The notes under the pieces were generated by a model. The model worked only from the letters and a program-made list of their open reading frames with translations, did no database searches and had not been told where the DNA came from. Positions 26,393 through 34,304 of a stretch of DNA of 64,000 nt are shown one piece after another. Within the stretch, counting starts at the first letter, position 1, and every line of letters starts with the position of its first letter. The DNA lies in the NCBI GenBank assembly GCA_020636005.1, contig JACJYR010000001.1, positions 2,794,501 to 2,858,500 of the forward strand, written 5' to 3'. A program made the position numbers and the translations under genes. Source of the DNA: Lewinellaceae bacterium. Lineage in GTDB: Bacteria > Bacteroidota > Bacteroidia > Chitinophagales > Saprospiraceae.

Positions 26393-26417
26393 ATCCCAAA
26401 AGAACAAATGACGACGC

Positions 26418-27104
26418 CTATATCAAACCGATGGCCTTCTTGAACTTCGCTTCCATCTGCAAAAAATCCTCTTCCTGCACGGCTGTTTTCCCATACCACA
26501 CCCGCTCAAAAATGAGCGTCACTTCCTGCACCGTGCCGAAAAGCCGGGAGCCTGCCAACTCCCTCAGGTACTCGCCGTTCGTCTTGTCCTTTTTCCATTT
26601 GATAAGTTCTTTCAGGGAGAGTTCTTTTAAAACGGCGAGGTAATAAAGGCGCACCGCCAGCGCATAATCCCCAGCCGCCGCCGCCCGCCGGATAGGGTCT
26701 TCCAGTTCTGCCTCGTGCAGGTTTTCCTCTATTTGTTCGAGGTTGATATCCCCGGCGAGGGGTTTTATTTTTTTGTTTTTGGGTGCGAAGAGTTTTTCGC
26801 CAGTGGCCATTTTCACAATCAAATAAATGAGCAAGGCAATGCCGAGACCGATAAGCAGGAACTTCATAAAAGTAGCAAACGAGGCTGCTTTGTCCGGGTC
26901 AACGGGCCTTACCTGCTGCGGCTGTTTTTTGTCTTCTGAATAGTCGAGGCCGGCGGAGAGGGTTTTCCATTTTGCCGTGTCGAATGGGTGGGTTTTGATG
27001 GGCTGCTGGAGGTAGTTTTCTTGGGGGGATTGACCCAATAGGTGGTGATGGCACATCAATGCAAATACGAGCGATGCAAAACTTGTTAAGAGTATCTTTT
27101 TCAT
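26418..27104 (-). CDS. DUF4129-like single-pass membrane protein
   Basis: 228 residues. Signal peptide or helix at 1-25 (MKKILLTSFASLVFALMCHH), a ~50-residue linker, one transmembrane helix at about 80-103 (FATFMKFLLIGLGIALLIYL) and a C-terminal helical domain with DYALAVRLYYLAVLKELSLK, WKKDKTNGEYLRELAG and FERVWYGKTAV. The Y(Y)LAVLxxL ... W..DKTN..Y ... F...WYG pattern is that of DUF4129, usually found beside MoxR, DUF58 and transglutaminase genes. Here it is instead the third gene of the TIR/PIN operon, with its ATG overlapping the PIN gene stop by 4 bp. Confidence 0.75.
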   Translation of the reverse strand: MKKILLTSFASLVFALMCHHHLLGQSPQENYLQQPIKTHPFDTAKWKTLSAGLDYSEDKKQPQQVRPVDPDKAASFATFMKFLLIGLGIALLIYLIVKMATGEKLFAPKNKKIKPLAGDINLEQIEENLHEAELEDPIRRAAAAGDYALAVRLYYLAVLKELSLKELIKWKKDKTNGEYLRELAGSRLFGTVQEVTLIFERVWYGKTAVQEEDFLQMEAKFKKAIGLI

Positions 27105-27718
27105 CGAATATAGACTTTTCGTTGAATCCGCTTTTTATCAAATGGGAGGGAAAGGTGCCGAAGCGCAGCAGTATATTCTGTGCGCCAGCGTTGGCGGAGT
27201 TCCTTTTGATTTTTGGAATTCATTGAAGTGATATTGAGATCAAATTTCATTTCAATAAAAGCATTACTGTATTGATCATCTGTCAAAAAACCATTTACGT
27301 CCGCATAAGCAAGCAGGAAATACGAGCTATAACATGTTGGATAATAATTGGCTGGAGGAAGCTTTTTTTCAAACTTAAAATCGTCCGTAATAAAAAATCC
27401 AGAAAACGTAGCAGCGCTTTGGGCAATAGCATGGGCTTCCCCTTTGTCCACCTGGTCATAAATCATGGCGTGAACAATTGGGTCAATACTGGTACAGAAA
27501 TGGAAAAAGGTATTGGGTTTTATAGCTTTTAGCCAAGAATTTAGACGGGGCGCCAAACTGGGGAATGAAGAGGCAAAGTCCTGCAATTCCTTAAAAACTT
27601 CGGCTGGGACAAGTACTTGTTCCAAATCTAAATTCCTCAACAGTTCGAAGAGATCTACAGAAGGCAAGCGCACAAAGCGATTGAAGACAGTATTATCAAG
27701 GATAATTTTTCGGAGCAT
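27101..27718 (-). CDS. PIN-like domain protein (putative RNase)
   Basis: 205 residues. It begins MLRKIILDNTVFNRFV with Asp8 at the PIN metal position, followed by an acidic residue in VPAEVFKEL, DKGEAHAIAQ (Glu94) and FFITDDFKFEKKL (Asp112/113). The order Asp - Glu - GEA - TDD matches PIN-fold nucleases of the DUF3368 type. The last ~60 residues are extra and basic. PIN proteins cleave RNA and are often toxins; no antitoxin-like small gene is next to it. It lies 3 bp after the TIR-like gene and overlaps the DUF4129-like gene by 4 bp, so all three are one operon. Confidence 0.65.
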   Translation of the reverse strand: MLRKIILDNTVFNRFVRLPSVDLFELLRNLDLEQVLVPAEVFKELQDFASSFPSLAPRLNSWLKAIKPNTFFHFCTSIDPIVHAMIYDQVDKGEAHAIAQSAATFSGFFITDDFKFEKKLPPANYYPTCYSSYFLLAYADVNGFLTDDQYSNAFIEMKFDLNITSMNSKNQKELRQRWRTEYTAALRHLSLPFDKKRIQRKVYIR

Positions 27719-27721
27719 GGC

Positions 27722-28231
27722 TTATTTTCTGCTTTCGCTCAAGGACGAAAGCGCCCAAAGTCCCAGTCCTATTCCAAGCAAAGTTGCGAAAGCTTTGTCT
27801 GTTTCTTGCTTTTTAGCCTGTTGTTGGGCGATGTGCGTCAATACTTGGGCAACTAAGTCATCCACACTGTCTTTAACTGGGTCGAAATCAAATGGATGGA
27901 AAAGATTGGTCATTTGGCCGGACAGGTTTTCACCCTTCTTTGCATCATAAATAACTATGATGCGGGATTTGTCCCTGAGATGGTTGAACGCATACTCGAT
28001 CTCCTGTTGTACTATCTGCGAAAGCTTGCCCAATGAAAAAACCACATAGTAGTCTGAATCCTCGATACGTCGCTTTGTCTCGTTATCAAGAACTGTTTCT
28101 GAAAAATACCTTTCTGGCAGGAACATGCGAAATCCGTTGACTGCACCTATTGAGTGCAGTCGTACAGCAAGGCGCTGTTCTGCTTCACTATCAGGATTGT
28201 AGGTAATAAAAACGGTGGTTGATTTTTTCAT
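27722..28231 (-). CDS. TIR-like domain protein with C-terminal membrane helix
   Basis: 169 residues. The N-terminus KSTTVFITYNPDSEAEQRLA followed by VRLHSIG looks like strand A and helix A of a TIR domain. YYVVFSLGKLSQIVQQEIEY then AF resembles the helix-C region, with Glu77 where TIR NADases have their catalytic Glu; RIIVIYDAKKG would be strand D. A single hydrophobic helix near 148-165 (FATLLGIGLGLWALSSLS) would anchor it to the membrane. No STING, SLOG, Argonaute or Thoeris partner is adjacent. Expressed first in an operon with the PIN-like and DUF4129-like genes. A defence or signalling role is inference. Confidence 0.6.
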   Translation of the reverse strand: MKKSTTVFITYNPDSEAEQRLAVRLHSIGAVNGFRMFLPERYFSETVLDNETKRRIEDSDYYVVFSLGKLSQIVQQEIEYAFNHLRDKSRIIVIYDAKKGENLSGQMTNLFHPFDFDPVKDSVDDLVAQVLTHIAQQQAKKQETDKAFATLLGIGLGLWALSSLSESRK

Positions 28232-28317
28232 GCAGCAATAAAGACGATTTGAAACAAATTTCGTTCAAAATCTCCACAATTCCATTGTCACTTTATTTGT
28301 CTTTTCAAAAAGTATAG

Positions 28318-29721
28318 TCATACTTGTAACAACTCTAATTCAGCTTCCACCAAACCCTCCGCATTTATATTCTCCAATTTCACCATAGCAACAGTATTGA
28401 TCAGCCCCTCTTCCAACGGCATATCAACCCGGATATAATTGTCGGTAAAACCAGACACCCGGCCCGCTTCCGAACTGTGTTCAAACAGCACCGGCCTCGT
28501 TTCCCCGATATGTTGCTGATAAAAAAAGCGCTTTTTCTTTTCGGATAAAATGGTGAGCATCTCGTTGCGTTTGCGGCGCTCGTGCATGGGCACTATGGCG
28601 GGCATTTCTGCAGCGGGGGTGTTCGGGCGCTCGGAGTAGGTGAAGACGTGCAGGTAGGACACGTCCAACTCGTTGATGAAACGGTAGGATTCCAGGAAAT
28701 CCTCCTCCGTCTCGCCGGGGAAACCCACGATCACGTCCACGCCGATGCAGCAGTGGGGCATCAGTTGTTTGATGTGCGCCACCCGCTCGGCGTAGAGTTC
28801 CCGGCGGTAGCGGCGGCGCATGGCGGCCAGTTGCTTGTTGTTGCCGCTTTGCAAAGGGATATGGAAGTGCGGCATGAAGCGTTGCGATTGCGCCACGAAT
28901 TCGATGACCTCGTTGGTGCAGAGGTTCGGCTCGATGGAGGAGACGCGGATGCGCTCGACGCCCTCTACCTTGTCGAGTTCCCGGATGAGGTCAATGAACA
29001 TCGCCTCTTTTTTCGGGCGGGCACCTTCTATCACCTCCGTGCCGTTGCCAAAATCGCCAATGTTGACGCCGGTCAATACGATTTCCTTCACGCCCATTGC
29101 TGCGATGCGGCGGGCATTTTCCACCACGCTTTCCACGGAGTCGCTGCGGCTGCTGCCCCTGGCCAGGGGGATGGTGCAAAAGGTGCATTTGTAGTCGCAG
29201 CCGTCCTGCACTTTGAGGAAGGAACGGGTGCGGTCGCCGAAGCTGAAGGCGTGGGTGAAGGTGTTGGCTTCTTTTACCTCGCCCGCTTGCACGATGGCCC
29301 GTTGTTCGTTGTTGGCTGTTCGTTGTTGGTTCGTTACTTGGCCGGGATGAAGCAGACCTTTGCCAGGTACATTGGAAAGTTGATCGACGAAGTCGAGGAT
29401 GCGGAACTTTTCGGCGGCGCCGAGCACCAGATCCACGCCTGGGATTTCGGCTATCTCCTGTGGTTTCAGTTGAGCATAACAGCCCACGACGATGACGTTG
29501 GCATTGGGCGATTTGCGCAGCGCCCGCCGCACTATCTGGCGGCACTTGCGGTCGGCAAAGTCCGTCACCGAACAGGTGTTGATGACGTAGATGTCTGCGC
29601 CGTCGTCGAAGCCCACTTCGGCATAGCCGGCATCCTCGAAGAGCCTGCCGATGGAGGAGGTCTCGGAGTAGTTCAGCTTGCAGCCGAGGGTGTGGAATGC
29701 GACGGATTTAGGAGTTGCCAT
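28318..29721 (-). CDS. mtaB: tRNA (N6-threonylcarbamoyladenosine(37)-C2)-methylthiotransferase MtaB
   Basis: 467 residues, about 20 longer than usual. N-terminal methylthiotransferase domain with FHTLGCKLNYSET, TCSVTDFADRKCR and VVGCYAQ (three cluster-binding Cys). Radical SAM site KVQDGCDYKCTFCTIPLARG, then a C-terminal TRAM-like domain. It adds methylthio to t6A37 in tRNAs decoding ANN codons. An extra segment TNQQRTANNEQRAIVQAG (about residues 128-145), encoded by a GTTCGTTGTT word repeat, lies between the methylthiotransferase and radical SAM domains. The frame is kept open, so the enzyme is probably still active. Confidence 0.93.
   Translation of the reverse strand: MATPKSVAFHTLGCKLNYSETSSIGRLFEDAGYAEVGFDDGADIYVINTCSVTDFADRKCRQIVRRALRKSPNANVIVVGCYAQLKPQEIAEIPGVDLVLGAAEKFRILDFVDQLSNVPGKGLLHPGQVTNQQRTANNEQRAIVQAGEVKEANTFTHAFSFGDRTRSFLKVQDGCDYKCTFCTIPLARGSSRSDSVESVVENARRIAAMGVKEIVLTGVNIGDFGNGTEVIEGARPKKEAMFIDLIRELDKVEGVERIRVSSIEPNLCTNEVIEFVAQSQRFMPHFHIPLQSGNNKQLAAMRRRYRRELYAERVAHIKQLMPHCCIGVDVIVGFPGETEEDFLESYRFINELDVSYLHVFTYSERPNTPAAEMPAIVPMHERRKRNEMLTILSEKKKRFFYQQHIGETRPVLFEHSSEAGRVSGFTDNYIRVDMPLEEGLINTVAMVKLENINAEGLVEAELELLQV
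29296..29340. repeat. Short word repeat inside mtaB
   Basis: Words related to GTTCGTTGTTG recur four times within 45 bp. In the coding (minus) strand they read as Asn-Gln-Gln-Arg and Asn-Asn-Glu-Gln-Arg. The unit looks like the intergenic word repeats elsewhere in the window, so this is probably an intergenic-type repeat that expanded within a coding region. Confidence 0.65.
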
Positions 29722-29856
29722 TTTTAACGGTGGACAATGGATGGCGGACGGTTTTTAGAGGCATAGATTATAATTCCTCCATTTGGTCAAACCGACATAC
29801 CAACCTTAACTTTTATAAAAGCCACTTGAAAAAAAAGAATGACAAAGATAGGTGTT

Positions 29857-30909
29857 TTAGGAAAGTTCCATCATTCCCACCGCCTTAGCCCTCTCATCCA
29901 TTACCCGGAACCACAACGGCGGCAGCATCGCCATCAGCATGGAGGCGGGATAGCCGAGGGGTAGTTGCGGGCTTTCGTCGAAGTGGCGGAGTACCTGGTA
30001 CTTGCGGGTCGCCTTAAAGTGGTGGTCGGAGTGGCGGGTGAGTTCGTAGAGGAAGATGCGGCCCATTTCGTGGTCGGAGTTCCAGGAATGGCGGGGGGTT
30101 GTTTTTTCATAAAAACCAGAAGGGAGCATGCGGCGGCTGAGGCCATAGTGTTCGATGTAGTTCACCGTTTCCAGCAATAAAATGCCGATGAAGGCGGCAG
30201 CACAAGCAAAGCCAACGCCCGGCCACCCGAAAAAATACCACACCAGGGCGAGGTAGGCGAGGTTGGCTATTTGAAACCAAACCATTTCATTGTAGAAAGA
30301 AAAAACGGGCTTGCCATCTTTTTGCAGGCGCTCGCTTTCCAGCTTCCAGGCATCGAGGTAGGAACCAGATATGGAGCGGGGCCAAAACAAATAGAGGCTC
30401 TCCCCGAGGCGGGCCGTCGCTGGATCTTTATCCGTGCCGACCCATTTGTGGTGGCCCCGGTTGTGCTCAATGAAAAAGTGGTTGTACAGCGTGGCGGTGA
30501 GCAGGGTTTTGGACATGAGCTGTTCGTACCACGTGACCCGGTGGCCAAGTTCATGCGCCACGTTGATGCCGATGGTGCCCATGACGATGCCCATGCTGAG
30601 CGTTATGCCGAAGGTTTCCCAAGTGGCCAGGCCCCCTGCCGTAACAGTCGAAAAATAAAGCCAGAGCAGCACGAGCAGGATCGGCAGGTTGAGGTACAGC
30701 AGGAAGTCAAAAAAAAGGGCGGTTTCTTTTCGGGCTTCTTCGTCAGGGCCGGGGTTGGCGGCTGTTCCTTTGGCTAACTGTTCGATGAGCGGAATCAGCA
30801 CAAATGCCACGATGACCGTGGCAAAAGACCAATACCCTTGAAGCGTAATGGCCAGGTAAGTGGCCAAGGGGGCAACGTAGGCAATCAAATATTTTAGATC
30901 ACGCAGCAT
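29857..30909 (-). CDS. alkB: AlkB-type membrane-bound alkane 1-monooxygenase
   Basis: 350 residues with six hydrophobic helices. The three His boxes of integral-membrane non-haem diiron hydroxylases are complete: HELGHR, HNRGHHKWVGT and TRHSDHHFKATRKYQ, plus the AlkB-specific NYIEHYGLSR. It would hydroxylate the terminal carbon of alkanes or fatty-acid chains using rubredoxin electrons. No rubredoxin gene adjoins it. It is separated from mtaB by 135 bp with no strong terminator. Confidence 0.9.
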   Translation of the reverse strand: MLRDLKYLIAYVAPLATYLAITLQGYWSFATVIVAFVLIPLIEQLAKGTAANPGPDEEARKETALFFDFLLYLNLPILLVLLWLYFSTVTAGGLATWETFGITLSMGIVMGTIGINVAHELGHRVTWYEQLMSKTLLTATLYNHFFIEHNRGHHKWVGTDKDPATARLGESLYLFWPRSISGSYLDAWKLESERLQKDGKPVFSFYNEMVWFQIANLAYLALVWYFFGWPGVGFACAAAFIGILLLETVNYIEHYGLSRRMLPSGFYEKTTPRHSWNSDHEMGRIFLYELTRHSDHHFKATRKYQVLRHFDESPQLPLGYPASMLMAMLPPLWFRVMDERAKAVGMMELS

Positions 30910-31079
30910 AGGAAAGGAGTTTTGAAGGCGATTAAAATGGTGGGGGCACGGGCGGTGCTTTGCTAAAAAAACAATCGTTCCAAAAACAGGCAGACACCAC
31001 GCAATTTTACGAAAATCCTATATTTCGTGCTTGGATAAATATCATGGGGCAGGGGAAACCTGCCCTGTGTTTTTCTGGG

Positions 31080-31087
31080 TACTTTTG
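31080..31087 (+). promoter_or_regulatory. -7 element of the hpt operon
   Basis: TACTTTTG fits TAnnTTTG. Transcription would begin near 31094, giving a 75-nt leader to the ATG at 31168. The -33 box is weak (TTTTTC-rich). Confidence 0.5.
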
Positions 31088-31167
31088 TATTTTAAAACCC
31101 CTTTGCAGAAACAATTGTTAATGGCAACCCTCTATGTTGCCATGATGTATTTACGAGGATTAGTACC

Positions 31168-31716
31168 ATGAAAAAACTTATTACAGCCCACGGCCTCACT
31201 TTTGAACCCTTGATAGACAGTACGGAAATTGCCGCCCGGGTAGCGGCGATTGGCCACGAAATACAGGAGGCTTATCAAACCAAGCATCCACTCTTCCTGT
31301 GCGTGCTGAACGGGGCTTTCGTCTTCGCTGCCGATCTGCTGCGGGCTTGCGAAATCGCCTGCGAAGTATCGTTTGTCCGGCTGGCCTCCTACGACGGCAT
31401 GGCTTCCAAAGGTGAAATAAAGACCGTATTGGGCGTTGATGCGGATTTAAAGGGCCGCCACATCATCGTGGTGGAAGACATCGTGGACTCCGGGCGCACT
31501 CTCCACCACTTCATGTCGGATTTAAAAAAACTGGAACCGGCCTCGATCGCACTGGCCGTGCTGCTGGTGAAGCCGGATGCCATCGAATTTCCTGTACAAA
31601 TAGACTACAAAGGCTTCGACATTGCCAACAAATTCGTGGTGGGCTATGGCCTCGACTACGACGGGCTGTGCCGTAACCTCAAGGACGTTTACCAACTCTA
31701 TACGGAAGATGAATGA
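31168..31716 (+). CDS. hpt: Hypoxanthine phosphoribosyltransferase
   Basis: 182 residues, the usual length. The PRPP-binding motif is VVEDIVDSGRTLHH; the flexible loop region SFVRLASYDGM and the C-terminal KFVVGYGLDYDGLCRNL complete the type I PRTase signature of HPRT. Salvages hypoxanthine and guanine to IMP/GMP. The next gene starts inside its last codons (8-bp overlap), so the two are co-transcribed and probably translationally coupled. Confidence 0.95.
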   Translation: MKKLITAHGLTFEPLIDSTEIAARVAAIGHEIQEAYQTKHPLFLCVLNGAFVFAADLLRACEIACEVSFVRLASYDGMASKGEIKTVLGVDADLKGRHIIVVEDIVDSGRTLHHFMSDLKKLEPASIALAVLLVKPDAIEFPVQIDYKGFDIANKFVVGYGLDYDGLCRNLKDVYQLYTEDE

Positions 31717-32512
31717 AAAAGACCTGTCAACCCTTTGCCGGAAAAGCTGCGATATCGTGGAAGCAACCGCAGCCTTTATCCGGGGCGAACTGGGCCGTGT
31801 CGGCGAAAGCCAAATCGAGGACAAGAGCCTCAACAGCCTGGTAAGCTACGTGGACAAAACAGCCGAAGAACAACTGGTGGGCAAGCTCTCCGACCTGCTG
31901 CCCGGCGCTGTTTTCCTGACCGAGGAAGGCACCGTGGCACAGGAGAGCGGCGAGTTCCAATGGATCATTGACCCCCTGGACGGCACGACGAATTTCCTGC
32001 ACCAGGTGCCGTGCTTTGCCGTAAGCGTTGGCCTGCGGCAGGGTGAAGAGTTGGTGCTGGGCATTGTGTACGAAGTGAACAGAAAGGAGTGTTTTTATGC
32101 TTGGAAAAACGGAGGTGCATTCCTCAACGGCAGGGCCATCCATGTTTCGCCAAAAGTGCATTTGAAGGACAGTTTGTTGGCGACGGGCTTCCCTTACCGT
32201 GATTATGCAGGCATGGACAACTACTTCGTGGCCCTGCGGCAGTTTATGCAAAAAACAAGGGGTTTGCGCCGCCTGGGCGCGGCCGCTGTGGACCTCGCCT
32301 ATGTGGCCTGTGGCCGCTTCGACGGCTTCTTCGAATATGGGCTTAGCGCCTGGGACGTGGCAGGTGGCGCTGTATTGGTAAAAGAGGCAGGCGGCAGGGT
32401 CTGCGACTTTGGCGGCGGGGACGACTATCTTTTTGGTGGCGAAATGGTGGCCTGCAGCCGAAATGTGGAAGCAGAGTTGATGCAGGCCATCCGCAGCGCA
32501 TTTGCTGTGTGA
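31709..32512 (+). CDS. Inositol monophosphatase family protein
   Basis: 267 residues from ATG 31709, overlapping hpt by 8 bp. The metal-binding Glu lies in LTEEGT, the Li-sensitive phosphatase signature is WIIDPLDGTTNFLHQVP, and the second signature is LSAWDVAGGAVLVKEAGG. Candidates are inositol-1-phosphatase (SuhB), CysQ or fructose-1,6-bisphosphatase-like activity; the sequence best fits the SuhB group. No clue to substrate comes from hpt. Confidence 0.9.
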   Translation: MNEKDLSTLCRKSCDIVEATAAFIRGELGRVGESQIEDKSLNSLVSYVDKTAEEQLVGKLSDLLPGAVFLTEEGTVAQESGEFQWIIDPLDGTTNFLHQVPCFAVSVGLRQGEELVLGIVYEVNRKECFYAWKNGGAFLNGRAIHVSPKVHLKDSLLATGFPYRDYAGMDNYFVALRQFMQKTRGLRRLGAAAVDLAYVACGRFDGFFEYGLSAWDVAGGAVLVKEAGGRVCDFGGGDDYLFGGEMVACSRNVEAELMQAIRSAFAV

Positions 32513-32572
32513 AAAAGGAAAAAGGCATACCTTTAACGCCTTCCATGATACTTACCTTAATCTACGAACCTT

Positions 32573-32929
32573 ATGGCAGCAAAAAACGAACAACATCCTT
32601 CCGCCCAGGTGGGCGAAATTTCCACCATCCGCAACATCCTGATGGGCCAGCAAATGGCAGCGTACGAAGCCCACTTTGCCAGCATCGGCGAAAGCCTGGC
32701 CACTATGAAATCGGAGTTTTCAAATGACCTGAAATCGCTCGGAAACTATACCGACGACCGCATTTCCAATATGGAAAAGGACATGAACGAGCGTTTCGAC
32801 CGGATCGAAAAACTGTTGTCCGAACAGGTGAAACGCCTGGACGAAAAACTGCAGGAAACGAGCAAGGACGACCGGAATACCCTCGCCAAAACCCTCGAAG
32901 AACTGAGCCGGAGGCTGGCTAAGGACTAA
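32573..32929 (+). CDS. Small coiled-coil protein of unknown function
   Basis: 118 residues, no signal peptide. From about residue 45 to the end it is a heptad-rich helix (TDDRISNMEKDMNERFDRIE then KLLSEQVKRLDEKL). The first 45 residues include AEISTIRNILMGQQMAAY-like helical sequence with Gln and Ala. It resembles short coiled-coil partners encoded beside bacterial Ras-like GTPases. Upstream of the longin/roadblock-like gene on the same strand (86-bp gap). Confidence 0.65.
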   Translation: MAAKNEQHPSAQVGEISTIRNILMGQQMAAYEAHFASIGESLATMKSEFSNDLKSLGNYTDDRISNMEKDMNERFDRIEKLLSEQVKRLDEKLQETSKDDRNTLAKTLEELSRRLAKD

Positions 32930-33015
32930 CAGGGAAAGCTAGGGCGCGAGAGGTGAGGACTGCGAACTGAAACGGTGCCGCCCATCCTCCACCGGCTGCC
33001 ACCAAATTACACTTT

Positions 33016-33858
33016 ATGGACGAACGGCTGATGATGCAAAAACTCCGGGAAATCCTGCTCGTGGAAGACCGGGAGGAACTCCGGCAACTGAAACAGGTGC
33101 TGGACGACCCGGCTTTGCTGTCCCAAAAGGTCACGCCAATCATCGAGGAAAGGTTGGATTTTTTTAAAAAAAACTTCCCGGTCGAGTTCCGGCTGGCCGT
33201 TGATAAAATCGTTGAGCAAAAGCTGGAAGCTTCCCGCGAAGAACTGCTCGAAATCATCTACCCGGTGCTGGGGCAGATGATCAAAAAGTACATCCAGCAC
33301 CAGTTCCAATTGCTGAAAGAAAACCTGGAAGAGCAGATTCGGAACACTTTTCAAAAAGGTATTTTCGGGAGGCTGCGCTACCTGCTGTTTGGCGTGAAGC
33401 CTAAGGAAATGAGTGCCAGTATCATCAGCCGGATGGACAGGCCCGTCATCGAAGAGCTTTTCGTTATCGAACACCACTCCGGCATCCTGCTGGGCAGCGC
33501 CTCGAAAAACGAAACGATTGACCTGGACATGATCGCCGGGATGCTCACGGCCATCAAGTCGTTTGTGGAGGATGCTTTCAGGCGGGGCCAGGAACAATTG
33601 GAAGGCATTCAATACGGCACGTTCAGCATCCTGGTTGAAAACTTCCACACTTTTTATGTGGCGGCGGCTATTTCAGGGTCAATTTCTGCCAAAGAAAAGT
33701 CGGAATTGTCAGATGATTTGGCCAAATTTGTCCAGACAGAGTTACGGGTGAACCTCAATAAGAAAGATGGATCTTCCCACTTTGAGATTCAAAAAAAACT
33801 GGAACAGCATTTTTTTCAACCTCAGCAGCCCAACCCGGCTGCTGCAGTAAGTGAGTAA
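33016..33858 (+). CDS. Protein with helical N-terminus and possible longin/roadblock-like domain
   Basis: 280 residues. Residues 1-125 are charged amphipathic helices (LREILLVEDREELRQLKQVL). From about 140 an alpha/beta domain begins EELFVIEHHSGILLGSASKN and continues DMIAGMLTAIKSFVEDAF, then IQYGTFSILVENFHTFYVAA then AISG. This pattern (a strand with an exposed turn, a long helix, paired strands) recalls the longin/roadblock fold that partners Ras-like GTPases, and the domain found before OmpA repeats in some envelope proteins. The call is by pattern only. A GTPase gene follows 446 bp downstream after a block of repeats. Confidence 0.55.
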   Translation: MDERLMMQKLREILLVEDREELRQLKQVLDDPALLSQKVTPIIEERLDFFKKNFPVEFRLAVDKIVEQKLEASREELLEIIYPVLGQMIKKYIQHQFQLLKENLEEQIRNTFQKGIFGRLRYLLFGVKPKEMSASIISRMDRPVIEELFVIEHHSGILLGSASKNETIDLDMIAGMLTAIKSFVEDAFRRGQEQLEGIQYGTFSILVENFHTFYVAAAISGSISAKEKSELSDDLAKFVQTELRVNLNKKDGSSHFEIQKKLEQHFFQPQQPNPAAAVSE

Positions 33859-33935
33859 ATAAAAATTTGAAATACCCGGAATCGTTGATTCCAGCTATTG
33901 GATAATTTCTAATTTCACCTTTTTCAAACGGCCTA

Positions 33936-34036
33936 AGGATCGAAGGAAAAATAAAATGACTATTTTATTTTTAAAAAACCCCTCCAGTACTGGGGTTTCA
34001 AAATCAAAATGGTGAAGTTATTTTTTCATCGTTACT
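33936..34036 (+). repeat. ~110-bp hairpin-rich repeat, copy 2 (variant centre)
   Basis: Starts AGGATCGAAGGAAAAATAA and ends TTATTTTTTCATCGTTACT exactly like copy 1. The left hairpin is altered and shortened to AAATA-AAATGACT-ATTTT, and the right hairpin is AACCCC/GGGGTT-like. Length 101 bp. Confidence 0.75.
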
Positions 34037-34045
34037 AAACTTGAT

Positions 34046-34105
34046 AGGAATGAGAAAATAACCTCGCCATTTTGGATTTTGGAACCCCGGTGATGACTTT
34101 GCTGG
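34046..34105 (-). repeat. Partial diverged copy of the hairpin-rich repeat
   Basis: Reads AATGAGAAAATAACCTCGCC then ATTTTGGATTTTGGAACCCC, matching the reversed right end of the repeat but stopping before the left hairpin. It lies head to head between copies 2 and 3. Confidence 0.5.
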
Positions 34106-34136
34106 TGAAAAATGTTTTTTATAAAAAGTAACGTTG

Positions 34137-34240
34137 AAAAAATACCTTCATCATTTTATGTTGGGAAAACCCAGCAAGGGATAGGGGTCTGAAAAAAAAA
34201 TACCGGTTTCACTCGGGAATATTTTTTTTCCATCGATCCT
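34137..34240 (-). repeat. ~110-bp hairpin-rich repeat, copy 3 (diverged, opposite orientation)
   Basis: Starts AGTAACGTTGAAAAAATACC and ends CCATCGATCCT. The hairpin arms have drifted (TACCGGTTTCACTCGGGAATA) but keep their order. It ends 65 bp before the GTPase ATG, so any GTPase promoter must lie in or beside it. Confidence 0.65.
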
Positions 34241-34304
34241 AAGATGGCCATTTTATTTCTCTTCTGATCCTGAATTGCCCCAAGAGCAAAAACACCCAAA
34301 CCCA

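Noticed and set aside
27722..28231. Thoeris system (TIR plus SIR2-like partner)
   Set aside because: No ThsA-like NADase or other Thoeris gene lies nearby; the partner is PIN-like.
28582..29727. 381-codon frame opposite mtaB
   Set aside because: The opposite strand encodes a clear MtaB with all motifs; the frame is a GC-driven shadow.
31168..31716. hpt as part of a purine operon with purS
   Set aside because: The genes are 20 kb apart on opposite strands with other operons between.
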